This document shows positions 52,801 to 64,000 of a DNA stretch of 64,000 bases, in pieces. The DNA lies in the NCBI GenBank assembly GCA_008933995.1, contig WARS01000015.1, forward strand, positions 14,206,957 through 14,270,956. Reading direction: 5' to 3'. The position numbers and the translations under genes are program-made. Numbering within the stretch: the first letter of the stretch is position 1; every line of letters begins with the position of its first letter. The DNA is from Datnioides undecimradiatus. Its lineage: Eukaryota > Chordata > Actinopteri > Lobotiformes > Datnioididae. The notes under the pieces were generated by a model that saw nothing but the letters and a program-made list of their open reading frames with translations, had not been told where the DNA came from and ran no database searches.

Positions 52801-55800
52801 TCTCTCTGGAGCCCCACATCTAACCTTAAAAAACGAGGCACACGAGAAAAACATTTTTGCCGAGATGTAAACTTGGCAGCCCGGGGAACAGACTCTGCGA
52901 AACGGTTGATTTCAGCATGTGTCACTTTAATACAATTGAACCCCCTGCTCAGGCCAAACCTACGTCACATCGGCAATATTTGAGAATCGTTAACAAGCAA
53001 ATAAAATCAGGAGAGTCTGAATCAGAGTCTCGCTGACAAAACCACCAGCACTCTTTTATTAAACTAATATATTTTGTGTTTATATCTATGCATGGATAAT
53101 GTCAAACACTTCCTTTTTTCAATAAAATGTATATCAGCTCATAAAGTCTTGAAGCGCTCTACAATGCTCTTTCTACATTTTATCCTTTCACCCTCCCTTC
53201 AGGCTCCAACACTACCTGCCAAAGGCTGGAAATCGACCCGACAGATGATTTCAAATGAACTTCAAAGTCCCATTTTGATCTACTTCTATCCTTCAGTGAT
53301 CATGTGGATAATCTGACGAAACTACGAGGGTTCAGTCGTAGCATTTTAACTTCTTCAGGGTTGTTTGTTCAGTGGTTTTCATTTTTTATTTGTCGAGCGT
53401 GCGTACGTGTGCATTGTTACCTTGTCACAGTGCAACTCAACATTCAGGTCTCCCTTGTTCGTGTGCAGACGGACGTAGCCTTTTTTCTTCACATACTGGT
53501 AACGCACAGTGTCGTCCGCGATGGCATCTATGACATAATAATAAATACCGTTACTTCACTGTGTCTTTACAGACAACAGCTGAGGTCAGAGCTGTCAGAC
53601 CAGGCTTTAAAAAAAACAACTTTCAGATATTTTGAGTCTGATGCTGCTGCATGTCAGAGATGGTCTGATCTTTAAAACCCCCTCACAGTTTCTGTAGTCA
53701 ATGTTCTTACTGAGGTATGTGCAAGTGTTATTCCCCTATTCTCTTTAAAACCAAATTGGTTTTATAAATTACTATTAGTCTCGCCTTTACACAGGACAAT
53801 GCAATGCAAGCAAAGCAGTCACTCATTAAGTCCCAGATTAAACTGCGATACGGTCTCATCATTCAGTGCAACTGAGACGAAGGCAAACAACCATAAAAAT
53901 ATTTGGCATGCCATCCTTTTTTAGAAACCTGAAGTAGGTCACTAAATCCAAACACTGTCCTCCTCTTCTGAAGTGTACTGAACCTACTATACAGTTGCAT
54001 AACAGCAAATCTCTCCCATGGAGCAGCTCAGAGGCTGACAGCAGAAGAAAACACAGTTGAACCGAGCAGCTCTCACTTGCAGCAACATTCGGCTGTGTGC
54101 GAGCAGGGAGCTGCACTTTGCTGCAAAAGAGCAGGCGTGACTAGCCAGACGTCCCTGAATAAATAAAGATTAAAGCAACAAAAGACAGAAGGGGTGAATG
54201 TTTGTGTCTGCTGGGAATCTGCAGAGGGGTTTTTTTTTGTGTGTGTGTGTGCGCGCAAGATGTTCACTCGCCTGCTTCGTGTATTGTTGCAGGAGTCATG
54301 GCCGTGGATGTGAAGGAGGCAGAGACTCGGCCTGTGGAGTAGTGGGCCTGGGGAAAGACAGAAGAGGCAAAATTGAAAAAAAAAGAAAAACAGCAGCTGT
54401 TATGTATGTGCATGTCTAATCCTGTTTTTTAAACACTACTTCTATTATTCCTTGGACTTTGATGGTGTCTGTTAACTTGTTGCGATGGTCTGCAAAAGCA
54501 GCTGAATGTTTAATTTCTGTTTTCTCATAATGGCAGACAGATAATGGCAGAACAATGCCATCAAACTCTGGAACATCCAAGAACTGAATCCATTCAATTT
54601 GAAGCTTTACCCCCAGAGATGCCAATTCAAGGTCGAGGTGTCTGACACTTATTCTATTCTGGCCTATGTATGCGGGAGCATGAAAACTTTTAATTTAATG
54701 ACCTCTTCAGTGTAACTGTGTGAGTTGGGCTGTTGAATCAATGGTCAAAGAAAGTCATTCAGTCATTTGATTGTTCAGGTGAATGCTGACTGGATTTTGT
54801 CCTACAATTTGAAGACAGAATGCCTGATGGCATCGGTGGTACTTGATAGACACATTAATAACTCGTTAATGAAAACTACATTAGTATTCCGGTGGGGGTG
54901 AGGATCAGGTAAGTACGCCTCACAGGTTTTTCTGCTTTCGGGGCAGGCACGTTTTCATTTAAGGAGCTTGAAGCTTCACTCTCCAGTTGAAGAGTAATCT
55001 TCCCACTCAACCACACCTCTTTCCAGCCACATACTTGGCTGGTCCCCTCGTTTGCACTGAGTGGTGCATCAAGTGCAAACTAGCTTAATGACTGCCTCTG
55101 CAGCCTCTGTGTGATTAAGAATCTCCTCAGCAGAGAGAGGTTTCTAACATTTCATAATGAAAAGGCCAACTCTTACTTTACTTATACTTCAGGGTTCTTT
55201 GAGCTTAAAGTACGGCCGAACACATTTATCTGAACAACCAAAAATACCGCAAACAATGAAGTGAGATAGGAGGAGTTATTTAAGTCAACAGAATAACAAC
55301 TCAGGAAGATGAAAGCGGAGAAGTGAAAATGGATTTCAAAAGCTCAAGTCTACTCTATAGTCCTGGTTTAGCCTTCTTCTGCTCCATTTCTTGTGAAGGC
55401 GCATGAAAGCGCAGACTTTACCTCGTGTGCTCCGTCTGACCTATATTCCCGGTTCTCTCAGATGCTGTCAGAGCATCACCTCAGCTGTGAACTCGAGACG
55501 GAAAGCAACCGAGGAAAAGCTCCGGCGTAAAAAAACAAAAAAAAACAAAAAAAAAAAACGAGACATGGCGTGGCATCAAAGCAGAGCTGATAAGGAAAGA
55601 GGTGTTGACGCCGTTCAAACTGAATCAGACATCACCCCCCCCGGTTATTCGAGGACACCGTCACGGTGGCGACCGCGTTTGACCTTTTTTGTTACACATC
55701 TGTGTCTTTGATTCCCTCACAGTTAAACCTGCCTTATAATGACTGAACATAGTGAATGGAAGGTTGCACTGAGTGTCTAGAAGGTATTTTAAGATACAGG

Positions 55801-58800
55801 AATGAGAACCAGCTGTTTACAGAGGCTTTTTTCCCCAAATCAACGTCTCACTCAGGTTAAAATTTCGAACATTAGCATTTTCTTACTGCCTGAGTCATTT
55901 TTATATATCTGCTTAAATTCCTGTGATGCTCATCTGAAATCTTACGTATCTTTCTCACAGCGCTGTGAACGCTCTTTGTTCTGTTTCTGGATGCGGTTGT
56001 TTGTCTCCTCTCCCACAATACCAGCGCTGCATTACTGTGTGATTGGCGCCATCCTGTGTGCATAATAAAAACTACACTTCTTCGCCCAATTGATGCCTTC
56101 ATGAAATGCTGCAGCAGCAAAACTGAAGCACTGATTCGTAAAAATCGGACAAATCGTGTTTTCGGTCAATTATTCATAAAAAAAAAAAAGAGTCAGCAGT
56201 GCATTTCATTAAAGCTCATCTCAAACCGCTTAAATGCTGGAACTTCAATTTCAATTTTCTATTTTCAAGATCCAGAAAACATCAGGAAATGGACCTTGAC
56301 TGCTAAACAAGTCCATCCATCCATTTTCTGTAACCGGGAGTGCAAAACAAGTATGGCAGCTAATCAAACTCCACTTAAAATGAGCAAACGCTGTCAGCAT
56401 ATGACATATCAGAAGCTCAAGATTCAGATAAACAGTCGAGTTAAAACAACGTCTTGCTGGTTGATTGTTATAGACAGTCTGGAGGTTTCAATCAGCAGTG
56501 GTTGAGAGATCATTTCCAGTTTCTGATCATCCAAACATTTCCTTTGCTTTGCTTCTACACGACAAGTATATTTATGGTCTGTGATGGTTTTCCCATAAAG
56601 AAGTTCACCGCTTACTTTCTACTAATTTAGTATCGTTGTGATTTTGCTTACAGCGTTAAATTTATCTGTCTTCTTGGCCTCTGGCTCCTTTGTAGTGGAA
56701 GCCAGGAGTTGATCCCCTTTGTAATCTCTGTACAGCTCAGCTAAGGTCTCCCTGGTCTCCTGATTGGTGCTCTTCAGGTGGTACGCTGGGTCCAGCTTGG
56801 CCTTTTCCTCGTCTGAGTCACGGTGAGGAAAAGAGCAAATGAGTGGAAATATTAAACTTATTCACTTTCACAGGACTTAACTCCAAAGAAAGTCTGATTA
56901 AGCCTGATTACTGACCAGAATAAAACAAAATGCACAATCCCTCATATCAAATAGTTAAATAACAAATAATAAGTCTGATAAGTCACCTGGATCCAACACC
57001 TTCAGGTTGTTCTTTACGTGGAAGAAGTTGGAAACATTGAATTTATCCAGGTTTGTGGGGTCCTACGAAAGACAAAACAAAATAAAGTCACCATCATGCA
57101 AAAAGTTACTTTCTCCAAAATAATATGCTTTCAGCTTTTCATGACAAAAACAAAGCAATGACCTACCTGGAGCGTGATAATGTCCTTTCTGGTAAAAGGT
57201 TCGTCAGTCAGCAGATCTTTGAAGCTTTTGGTCTTGATGTTGAGCTGCTCAACAGCCTGAGAGGAAACAGAAAGATTTATACAAGGTTCCTAATTTGGAT
57301 GAAAGAGAAAATGAAATGTATTCATTTTCAATGTTAATATGACACGCTTGTTTTGTCTTGTTTAGATAATTATGCAAAATATGTTTTTTTAAAAGGCAGA
57401 TTCAGATTTGTCTGATTGACATATAAACCTAGAGGGATTTGTCCTGAACAGCGAGCAATCCGCGAGGACACAGAACTAATTCAGTGTGTTGTGAAGGCCT
57501 CATCTTTCGAGACCATGTGGGCTGAGCCTCTGCCTTTTTTTTTTATGCGGATCAATGCAGAGAAAGTGTGCGAGTTCACCCACCTCATGAGAAAACACGT
57601 TGCCGGTGACCTTGTTGGCAACAATGTGAGAATTATTTGTGAAGACGCTGTAAAGAACGGGGCAGTGATACTTTCCTGGAATAAAATGAAAAGGAAAAGA
57701 AAGTCAAAAGCAAGCGGAGCAGCAGAGCAGCACAGTCACTCTCAATCTTCTGCCACAGGCTGAAGCACCTCGTGTAATGTGTCCCTGCTGAATTATATCA
57801 TCTCTCCCACATCTCTCTCCTCCACTTGCTTTAATTTGCTCTTATCCCCTTTCCAGCGCTCTTGAAGTCAAAATTTCTTTTTCAAGCTGACCTCACACAC
57901 AGTGGATTTGACCATCTTATTCCCAACTACTGGTAGATTTTGGTGATTAGGAAGATTAACCTTATTCAAGCTCTAATTACTAAATCAACCCATTACAGCC
58001 GAGGTTTTTACATAGATCCTCTGAGGTTTAAGGTACACTGAGCACATGCATATTTACCATCGTTGTTCTTGGCAAAGTTCAGCTTGATGAGGGACTTTGC
58101 TTCCAGTTTCTGTGGGTCGGAAGAGACACTGTGGTATAATAGCCGCTCGAGACATTTTGCAAAACACAAAAATCATCTTTTTGGTCAATTATTTTGAACT
58201 GTGAGCCAGACTGACGTGTTTCTTCAGCTTCTGTCTTCAGCTATTCAATCATCAATACATAATAACTACTAAACTGAACATAGAGGAGTACATACTTCTA
58301 ATGAAACCGCATTAGGAAGATACGTTCTCCACCTGAATTACTCAGAATTACTCAAATACATATGGTAAATAGAAGTAAATGTTGTGGTGCCGCTAAAATT
58401 GCTGTTTCAAAAGATACACAGTCTCCTGTAATTCTTGTAGTTTATCTGAAAAAAACAAATCATTACTGAATCTTTGATCTGAATTATTTGTTTATCGATT
58501 AGTCCATGAAGTGTCAGTGTCATGAAGTGTCCTCTCTAAGGTGATGAAACATTCATTTTTAAATCACTTAATCAATAACAACAAAAAAAATATTGATTAT
58601 TTAAATTTCAAATGATTCATTTTTTTTCAGCACTATTCTGAAGCAACAGTGAGGGGCAGGGGGCTGACTGGGCACGTAACTAGCCAGTAAAAGTCCTGAA
58701 CTAACTTGAACATGAAACCAAATCTTCAGACTGACAGCGTGTCGACTAAAACTGCTGTTTGGCTCCGTGATGCATTGTTGTCATTTACCTCTCCGGTGGT

Positions 58801-59913
58801 CGGATTAGTACCGTACTTCTTGATCCATGGGACAATGCTCCTGAATGACGAGGCAGAAAAGAAGTGATTTTTACTTAAGGTCAAACCAGACACATGTGCC
58901 ACAATACATATGAACTACAATGTGTTTGCAACAATGAACATCCTTCATCCCTATTATACTTGTGGGCTTTAACCAGGCTTAAGTCAGCCTCATCTACTTA
59001 CAGCAGGTCAAAGACGACTCCCTCCTCGGTGCAGACAGGATATTCAAACGGTTGAAGGGACAAGCTGAAAGGTTTCAGAGAGAATAATCAAAATCAAAAT
59101 GAGTCAAGTGGTTTATAATTTACAATTACTAATCAATAACATGCGTCTAGCCATAATTTCATAGGCTTTATCACATAGATTTACCCCCCATATATGCAAT
59201 ATACTGCCATTGAGTATTTTCTACTCCTTGTAGAGAACAGTGTGAGCACAATTTGAAGGTCCAACAACAAACTCTAAAAAATGTTATATTTTATATATAT
59301 TTTATGGCAGAACAATGCTGAGTCAGATCTAATATGTCTCTTCTGGGGATGGTAAACAAGTCTCTTCTTGCCTGCAGTGGTCAAATGGAAGCCGTCTGAA
59401 GTTTGCCTGCGGGATTTCTGAAAAGTACAAACATAAAGCAAAACTAAAATGAAACATCAGATGTCATCCATACATCCGTTTGGACATTTAAAGGCTTTAA
59501 CGAAAACTGATCTGTGCAGAGTAAAAATCACATTACATTCCTGACAATGATGGGTGGAAACATGCATGATAGAAAACAAATGTAAACAACAACAGTTCAA
59601 ACCAATAAACGTTAAAATGAGAAAAACTGAAAAATAAGACACACCAGCTCGCTTTCCTCCATAAAAGTGTGTGTACTCCGTACACGTGATGTACCTGTAG
59701 AGGAGGACAAAACACACCCGTAAACAAGAGGAAAGATAACCCTTAAATGCAGTGAAACAAAAACTAATGCGAGAGATGCGCTAACGCCAGTTAGCTTGCA
59801 AACGTTAGCCCGTTAGCAAACACTTTCAACAAGCACGTCTCAGAGGAACGGGGTAATATTCAGGGTAAATTTAATACCTACATTTTATCTTTTTGGTGCT
59901 GTCGCTTCCCCAT
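37784..59913 (-). CDS. ppil2: PPIL2 / cyclophilin-60, U-box and cyclophilin-domain protein (20 coding exons)
   Basis: Twenty exons join in frame to 526 residues (human about 520), from [10 protein letters not shown] to [12 protein letters not shown]. In order: an N-terminal segment (1-34), a U-box-like RING fold without zinc ligands (about 35-108), a charged linker (about 185-240), a cyclophilin domain (about 280-437), and a basic tail after a Glu/Lys-rich helix (about 447-475). Human PPIL2 is a nuclear U-box ubiquitin ligase reported in the minor spliceosome and in surface delivery of basigin. Cyclophilin A counterparts kept are R323, F328, M329, Q331, F381 and H394; Y389 replaces the cyclosporin-contact Trp, as in mammalian PPIL2, so isomerase activity is probably weak. 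Introns 3 and 11 use GC donors. It converges on ypel1, and stambp lies upstream on the same strand. Confidence 0.97.
37890..40031 (-). other. ppil2: ppil2 intron 19
   Basis: 2.1 kb, no recognisable gene or full transposon. It includes a short TA/TG microsatellite at about 39428-39450. Confidence 0.85.
40032..40174 (-). CDS. ppil2: ppil2 exon 19, Glu/Lys-rich helix
   Basis: Encodes residues 445-491, with [20 protein letters not shown] predicted helical, then the conserved [13 protein letters not shown]. Acceptor gttttcag, donor gtaagg. Confidence 0.96.
40663..40725 (-). CDS. ppil2: ppil2 exon 18, residues 424-444
   Basis: Encodes [20 protein letters not shown], then Q, closing the cyclophilin domain. 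Acceptor ctttttcag. The donor CAG|gtccgt is weak but keeps frame with exon 19. Confidence 0.95.
41236..41308 (-). CDS. ppil2: ppil2 exon 17, cyclophilin C-terminal part
   Basis: Encodes [20 protein letters not shown], then TDKPK. Acceptor cttttgcag, donor gtaagg, leaves in phase 0. Confidence 0.97.
41309..43860 (-). other. ppil2: ppil2 intron 16
   Basis: 2.55 kb. It holds an unidentified 102-codon + strand open frame (43284-43592) and a possible tRNA-like B box (gttcaaatccc, 41569-41579). Nothing is firmly assignable. Confidence 0.8.
43861..43917 (-). CDS. ppil2: ppil2 exon 16, cyclophilin core
   Basis: Encodes [20 protein letters not shown]389 is where cyclophilin A has Trp121; H394 matches His126. 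Acceptor ttccgtcag, donor gtaagc. Confidence 0.97.
44614..44731 (-). CDS. ppil2: ppil2 exon 15, cyclophilin core
   Basis: Encodes [20 protein letters not shown], then [19 protein letters not shown] and two bases of F380. Acceptor atccccag, donor gtaaga. Confidence 0.97.
44732..47646 (-). other. ppil2: ppil2 intron 14, contains an orphan exon candidate
   Basis: 2.9 kb. Apart from the candidate exon at 45314-45540 and a TG run near 47465-47478, no recognisable element is seen. Confidence 0.85.
45314..45540 (-). other. Candidate terminal coding exon of unknown gene
   Basis: On the minus strand a pyrimidine-rich acceptor (ctcccacctccctgcag) opens a 227-base segment that reads without stop for 75 codons and ends with an acidic tail, [19 protein letters not shown], then TGA. 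AATAAA follows about 110 bases on (45203-45198). The entering phase equals that left by ppil2 exon 14, so an alternative ppil2 ending is possible, but so is a nested gene or chance. I do not recognise the protein. Confidence 0.35.
47647..47680 (-). CDS. ppil2: ppil2 exon 14, 34-base exon
   Basis: Encodes [11 protein letters not shown] and one base of G341. Q331 matches cyclophilin A Gln63. Acceptor ctttgcag, donor gtaaga. Confidence 0.97.
47681..49644 (-). other. ppil2: ppil2 intron 13
   Basis: 1.96 kb. It contains an exon-like minus-strand segment (48717-48880) of unknown identity and no recognisable transposon. Confidence 0.8.
48717..48880 (-). other. Exon-like open segment in ppil2 intron 13
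   Basis: After attatcctttcacag on the minus strand one frame stays open, including [20 protein letters not shown] and [17 protein letters not shown], up to TAG at 48719-48717. No family was recognised and no clear donor is seen. Confidence 0.2.
49645..49734 (-). CDS. ppil2: ppil2 exon 13, cyclophilin active-site Arg
   Basis: Encodes [20 protein letters not shown], then [11 protein letters not shown]323 matches cyclophilin A Arg55, and F328/M329 match Phe60/Met61. Acceptor cctccag, donor gtaagg. Confidence 0.97.
49735..53420 (-). other. ppil2: ppil2 intron 12
   Basis: 3.7 kb, the longest ppil2 intron. It holds unidentified minus-strand open frames (50939-51241, 52391-52783) and a GAG repeat at about 52640-52660. 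Nothing in it resembles a known family. Confidence 0.8.
53421..53527 (-). CDS. ppil2: ppil2 exon 12, start of cyclophilin domain
   Basis: Encodes residues 264-299, including [20 protein letters not shown] and NVELHCDK. The first cyclophilin strand starts near residue 280. Acceptor atgtcatag, donor gtaaca. Confidence 0.96.
54272..54347 (-). CDS. ppil2: ppil2 exon 11, residues 239-264
   Basis: Encodes [20 protein letters not shown], then TIHEA and one base of D264. The next intron starts gcgagt, a GC donor. A GT four bases on would shift the frame of exon 12, so the GC site is the only one that fits. Confidence 0.93.
54348..56651 (-). other. ppil2: ppil2 intron 10
   Basis: 2.3 kb. It contains A-rich runs near 55529-55558 and a catccatccattttctgtaa motif near 56316, a common tail motif of teleost interspersed repeats. 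Confidence 0.8.
56310..56340. repeat. Teleost interspersed-repeat tail motif
   Basis: The sequence ccatccatccattttctgta resembles the widespread fish repeat end that continues toward a ccgcttatcc-like motif. Only the end is recognisable. Family assignment (LINE tail) is from memory and tentative. Confidence 0.4.
56652..56812 (-). CDS. ppil2: ppil2 exon 10, charged linker
   Basis: Encodes residues 185-238, starting [20 protein letters not shown] and ending KKTDKFNA. This is the charged helical linker between U-box and cyclophilin domains. Acceptor tgactcag, donor gtaagc. Confidence 0.95.
56987..57062 (-). CDS. ppil2: ppil2 exon 9, residues 160-185
   Basis: Encodes [20 protein letters not shown], then KVLDP and one base of D185. 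Acceptor ttcgtag, donor gtgact. Confidence 0.96.
57167..57256 (-). CDS. ppil2: ppil2 exon 8, residues 130-159
   Basis: Encodes [20 protein letters not shown], then [10 protein letters not shown]. Acceptor cctctcag, donor gtaggt, phase 0 at both ends. Confidence 0.96.
57584..57675 (-). CDS. ppil2: ppil2 exon 7, residues 99-129
   Basis: Encodes [19 protein letters not shown], then [12 protein letters not shown]. It completes the U-box (to about residue 108). Acceptor attccag, donor gtgggt. Confidence 0.96.
58058..58109 (-). CDS. ppil2: ppil2 exon 6, residues 82-99
   Basis: Encodes [17 protein letters not shown] and the first base of G99. Acceptor ccacag, donor gtaaat. Confidence 0.96.
58460..58640. 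repeat. Possible third, degraded copy of that repeat
   Basis: tttatcgattagtccatgaa and a mirrored attgattatttaaattt segment resemble its AT-rich start. Weak similarity, in ppil2 intron 5. Confidence 0.3.
58789..58840 (-). CDS. ppil2: ppil2 exon 5, U-box
   Basis: Encodes [18 protein letters not shown], with the IxxWI and NP elements of the U-box. Acceptor cattcag, donor gtaaat, leaves in phase 0. Confidence 0.96.
59002..59064 (-). CDS. ppil2: ppil2 exon 4, U-box
   Basis: Begins after cctttcag and encodes [20 protein letters not shown] then LL. Donor gtaagt. The PVCT and VFD positions are typical of the U-box fold. Confidence 0.96.
59372..59417 (-). CDS. ppil2: ppil2 exon 3, start of U-box
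   Basis: Begins after cttttcag and encodes [15 protein letters not shown] plus two bases of S43. The following intron begins gcaaga, a GC donor. No GT donor nearby preserves the FDHC-SLSL junction. Confidence 0.93.
59645..59694 (-). CDS. ppil2: ppil2 exon 2, residues 11-28
   Basis: Begins after ctacag. Its G completes M11, then [16 protein letters not shown] follows. Donor gtgtgt. Confidence 0.95.
59882..59913 (-). CDS. ppil2: ppil2 exon 1, start codon
   Basis: ATG at 59913-59911 opens [10 protein letters not shown], the conserved PPIL2 N terminus. It ends after AT of codon 11, before gtaggt. Reading on would hit TAG at once, so this splice is required. Confidence 0.95.
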
Positions 59914-60060
59914 TTTGAGTTTCTGTGGAGATCTGAGAGATTTAACAGGATAAAATAGCAGACTTTGCCGAAAATACAACACAACCTGCTGGCCTCTTCT
60001 GACTTCCTGTTGACGTTCTTCGTCGTCGTCGTAATAACAGCGTACTGCTCAAATCAGTGG
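59914..60060 (-). promoter_or_regulatory. ppil2: Probable ppil2 promoter and 5' leader
   Basis: Directly upstream of the ppil2 ATG the minus strand has several CpGs (acgacgacgacgaag) and an ETS-like acaggaagtc, both typical of TATA-less housekeeping promoters. The transcription start cannot be read from sequence. Confidence 0.45.
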
Positions 60061-60957
60061 CGCTCTGCCGCCCTCCACTGGAGAAATTATTGAACTACAA
60101 AAATACGTTTATACTCTCCCTGTTATTAATTTCTACACCAAATTTCTTATATTATTATTGTTACTGTGTGAAAGAGTCTTTTTCTCTATTATACAACTCT
60201 TTTTATACTGAAACCAATCCAATCACCTGCCAATTTTTTTTTTAAATTCAGGCTTTCTAAATAAGATCATTTTGTAAGAAAAATCAAGAACTGTAAAAGC
60301 TATTGAACACATGTCCAGACATGTGTCCAGTTCATGCTTTAATATATATTTTTTGGACAGTTATCCTGAAACTGATCTGTTTCTTCTTCTTTTTTCTCCA
60401 CCCAGACCCCCCAAAATGTACTACTGCCACCCATTACCTCCACCTTCCCCAGATCTTTTCCTCAGATGTTAGAAATATTCAGACCTTCTGCCTCCTCTTG
60501 CCTTCTCTATACTATATTAGTCATTGTAATCTAAATCATAAAGATAACCTGATATTTACTTTGCTCGTTGCTCATTTATCAGCTGAAATCTGAAAGAATC
60601 CATTCACTTCATAAAAAATTGATCATCTGATCTTTGAAAATGTGGTTTTTCATGATCAGTAGAGAGACTAGTTTGATTTAAATGCACACAATATTTTAGT
60701 TAATTCTTAAGTATGCCCCTTACACTTAAAATAGCTGTGGGATTTCTTATCAAATATCACCCTCTTCTATCACACTGGGTGCACAACAAGCCCATCACAT
60801 TTAGTTTAAATGTATATATTTGGTATCTTTGATTCATCTTAAGCCAAATAATACATTTTTATCTTCTGTAACTATACTTTGAATTTGTACCATGTAACTA
60901 AATGACTGGACAAACACAACAAACAAAACGGTGCAGGATCAATTAATCTACAAGGAG
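60061..60957. other. Intergenic gap between ppil2 and stambp
   Basis: About 0.9 kb of AT-rich DNA with no recognisable gene. A CTCF-like core lies at its ppil2 end. Confidence 0.7.
60067..60081. promoter_or_regulatory. CTCF-like core motif
   Basis: gccctccactgg matches the reverse complement of the CTCF core (CCASYAGRKGGC) with one mismatch. Position next to the ppil2 promoter is suggestive only. Confidence 0.3.
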
Positions 60958-60963
60958 TTTATT
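60958..60963 (-). terminator. stambp: Candidate poly(A) signal AATAAA for stambp (distal)
   Basis: A second AATAAA about 950 bases past the stop, in gataaaataaactccttgt, which has a typical transcript-end look. Confidence 0.4.
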
Positions 60964-61596
60964 TTATCTTGGCATTTAATTCATTGTAGGTATTCTCACA
61001 ATTATGGCTACTCATTGACTTCTTCTAACAAGAGAAGGGAGCAAACAAAAATGGTTAGAGGCATGAACCGTGGCCAGGTGGTTAGCAATGTGTAATAACG
61101 TGTGTAGGAGAAGGTACATTCAGATTTCCTGTTGCACGTATGTCCTCTGAAGCATGGACACATCATACAGGTACTACCAACCCCTTTTCACAAAAACAAA
61201 ACAAAGAATGATGAAATACAAACATGTTAAAGGAGGAGCCATCATAAGCAGGAATTAAACTTTAAACAAAACCCTTTATAGATAAAGGATATTGCGGAGT
61301 GATAGTGTTTGTATATATAAAAATATAATACAGAGCAGCGGCAGCAACACTGCCTGCATACCTGAGTTACAACTGGCTTTCTCTCTCTTTCATCGCTAAT
61401 AGCACTTCCACAGCTTATGAAGGAAACCGAGTCAAGAGATTACTAACTATAGACTCCACAAATGAACTTCATGTTGCACGATACATAACTCGACATTTGC
61501 ATGTTCTCGTCCTTGGCACTTTATCTGTCAGACACAAACCAAACTTTGATGACAATTACAGAACAAAGGTTGGGTGCTCTGTCACTGACAAACATT

Positions 61597-61602
61597 TTTA
61601 TT
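61597..61602 (-). terminator. stambp: Candidate poly(A) signal AATAAA for stambp (proximal)
   Basis: First AATAAA on the minus strand, about 315 bases past the stop. Confidence 0.4.
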
Positions 61603-61916
61603 AATGGCAGAAACTAGAGGTGAACAGAAAGGAGCTTGAGGACATACTGACAAAAAAAACGGAGGGGTTGAAGAGCCAGGGGGTTCCACTCCATCATAAG
61701 CACATAATATCGGTTTGCTTGGAAAGTGCAACAATACGTGGGTTTTTTCTTAAAGAGAAAAAAAAAAGTTTCACAATATCGTTCCTTTTCAGAACAACTG
61801 AAGTCCATATAAATGGTAAACTCGTGGCCGGCATTTGCTCAGTACCATCCTGTTTGATAAAACAGTCTATGAGTGTTTTGGGTTTTTTTTTTAAAAAAAT
61901 AAAAATAAAAATCAAA

Positions 61917-64000
<2,084 letters not shown>

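Noticed and set aside
56056..56505. 149-codon + strand open frame in ppil2 intron 10
   Set aside because: It runs over an A run and the catccatccatt repeat motif, and its composition is Lys/Ser-rich without domain resemblance.
37784..59913. U12-type introns in ppil2, of interest because PPIL2 is tied to the minor spliceosome
   Set aside because: No donor matches ATATCCTT or GTATCCTT. All are GT or GC donors of the major type.
61861..61916. AATAAA-like strings on the + strand just after the stambp stop
   Set aside because: They lie on the strand opposite to stambp and are part of an A-rich run.

Overview
This is nuclear genomic DNA from a ray-finned fish. The evidence is long GT-AG introns, AT-rich intergenic DNA with microsatellites, decayed interspersed repeats of kinds common in teleosts, and three vertebrate genes whose exons can be followed residue by residue. 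No bacterial, viral or organellar gene organisation is seen.

Layout. (1) About 1-21,800, + strand: 3' part of a yippee-like gene, best match ypel1. The window opens inside an intron more than 11 kb long. Three coding exons (11219-11262, 13170-13278, 16186-16275) encode residues 40-119 of the usual 119, and a long 3' UTR follows. The first coding exon (about 39 codons with the first zinc-binding CxxC) is not in the window. The last intron carries a striking CpG-rich palindromic array at about 14.78-16.03 kb. (2) About 21.8-37.6 kb: intergenic DNA with interspersed repeats and a few exon-like open frames I cannot identify. (3) 59,913-37,784, - strand: complete ppil2 (cyclophilin-60, a U-box plus cyclophilin-fold protein), 20 coding exons, 526 residues, every splice phase consistent; two of its 19 introns use GC donors. 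(4) About 60.0-60.95 kb: short AT-rich gap. (5) 61,917 to beyond 64,000, - strand: 3' half of stambp (AMSH), the K63-specific JAMM deubiquitinase, with all metal ligands of the catalytic domain visible.

Context. ypel1 and ppil2 lie tail to tail, as YPEL1 and PPIL2 do on human 22q11.21, which supports both names. STAMBP is not beside PPIL2 in human (chromosome 2), so that neighbour reflects a rearrangement in one lineage. ppil2 and stambp both act in ubiquitin biology (chain building and chain removal), but nothing here shows joint regulation.

Most notable: a mixed array of 22- and 41-bp monomers built on the palindrome TATCGCGATA, flanked by what look like CpG-decayed relatives of the same unit; two GC-AG introns in ppil2; and an apparent orphan last exon with its own poly(A) signal inside a ppil2 intron.
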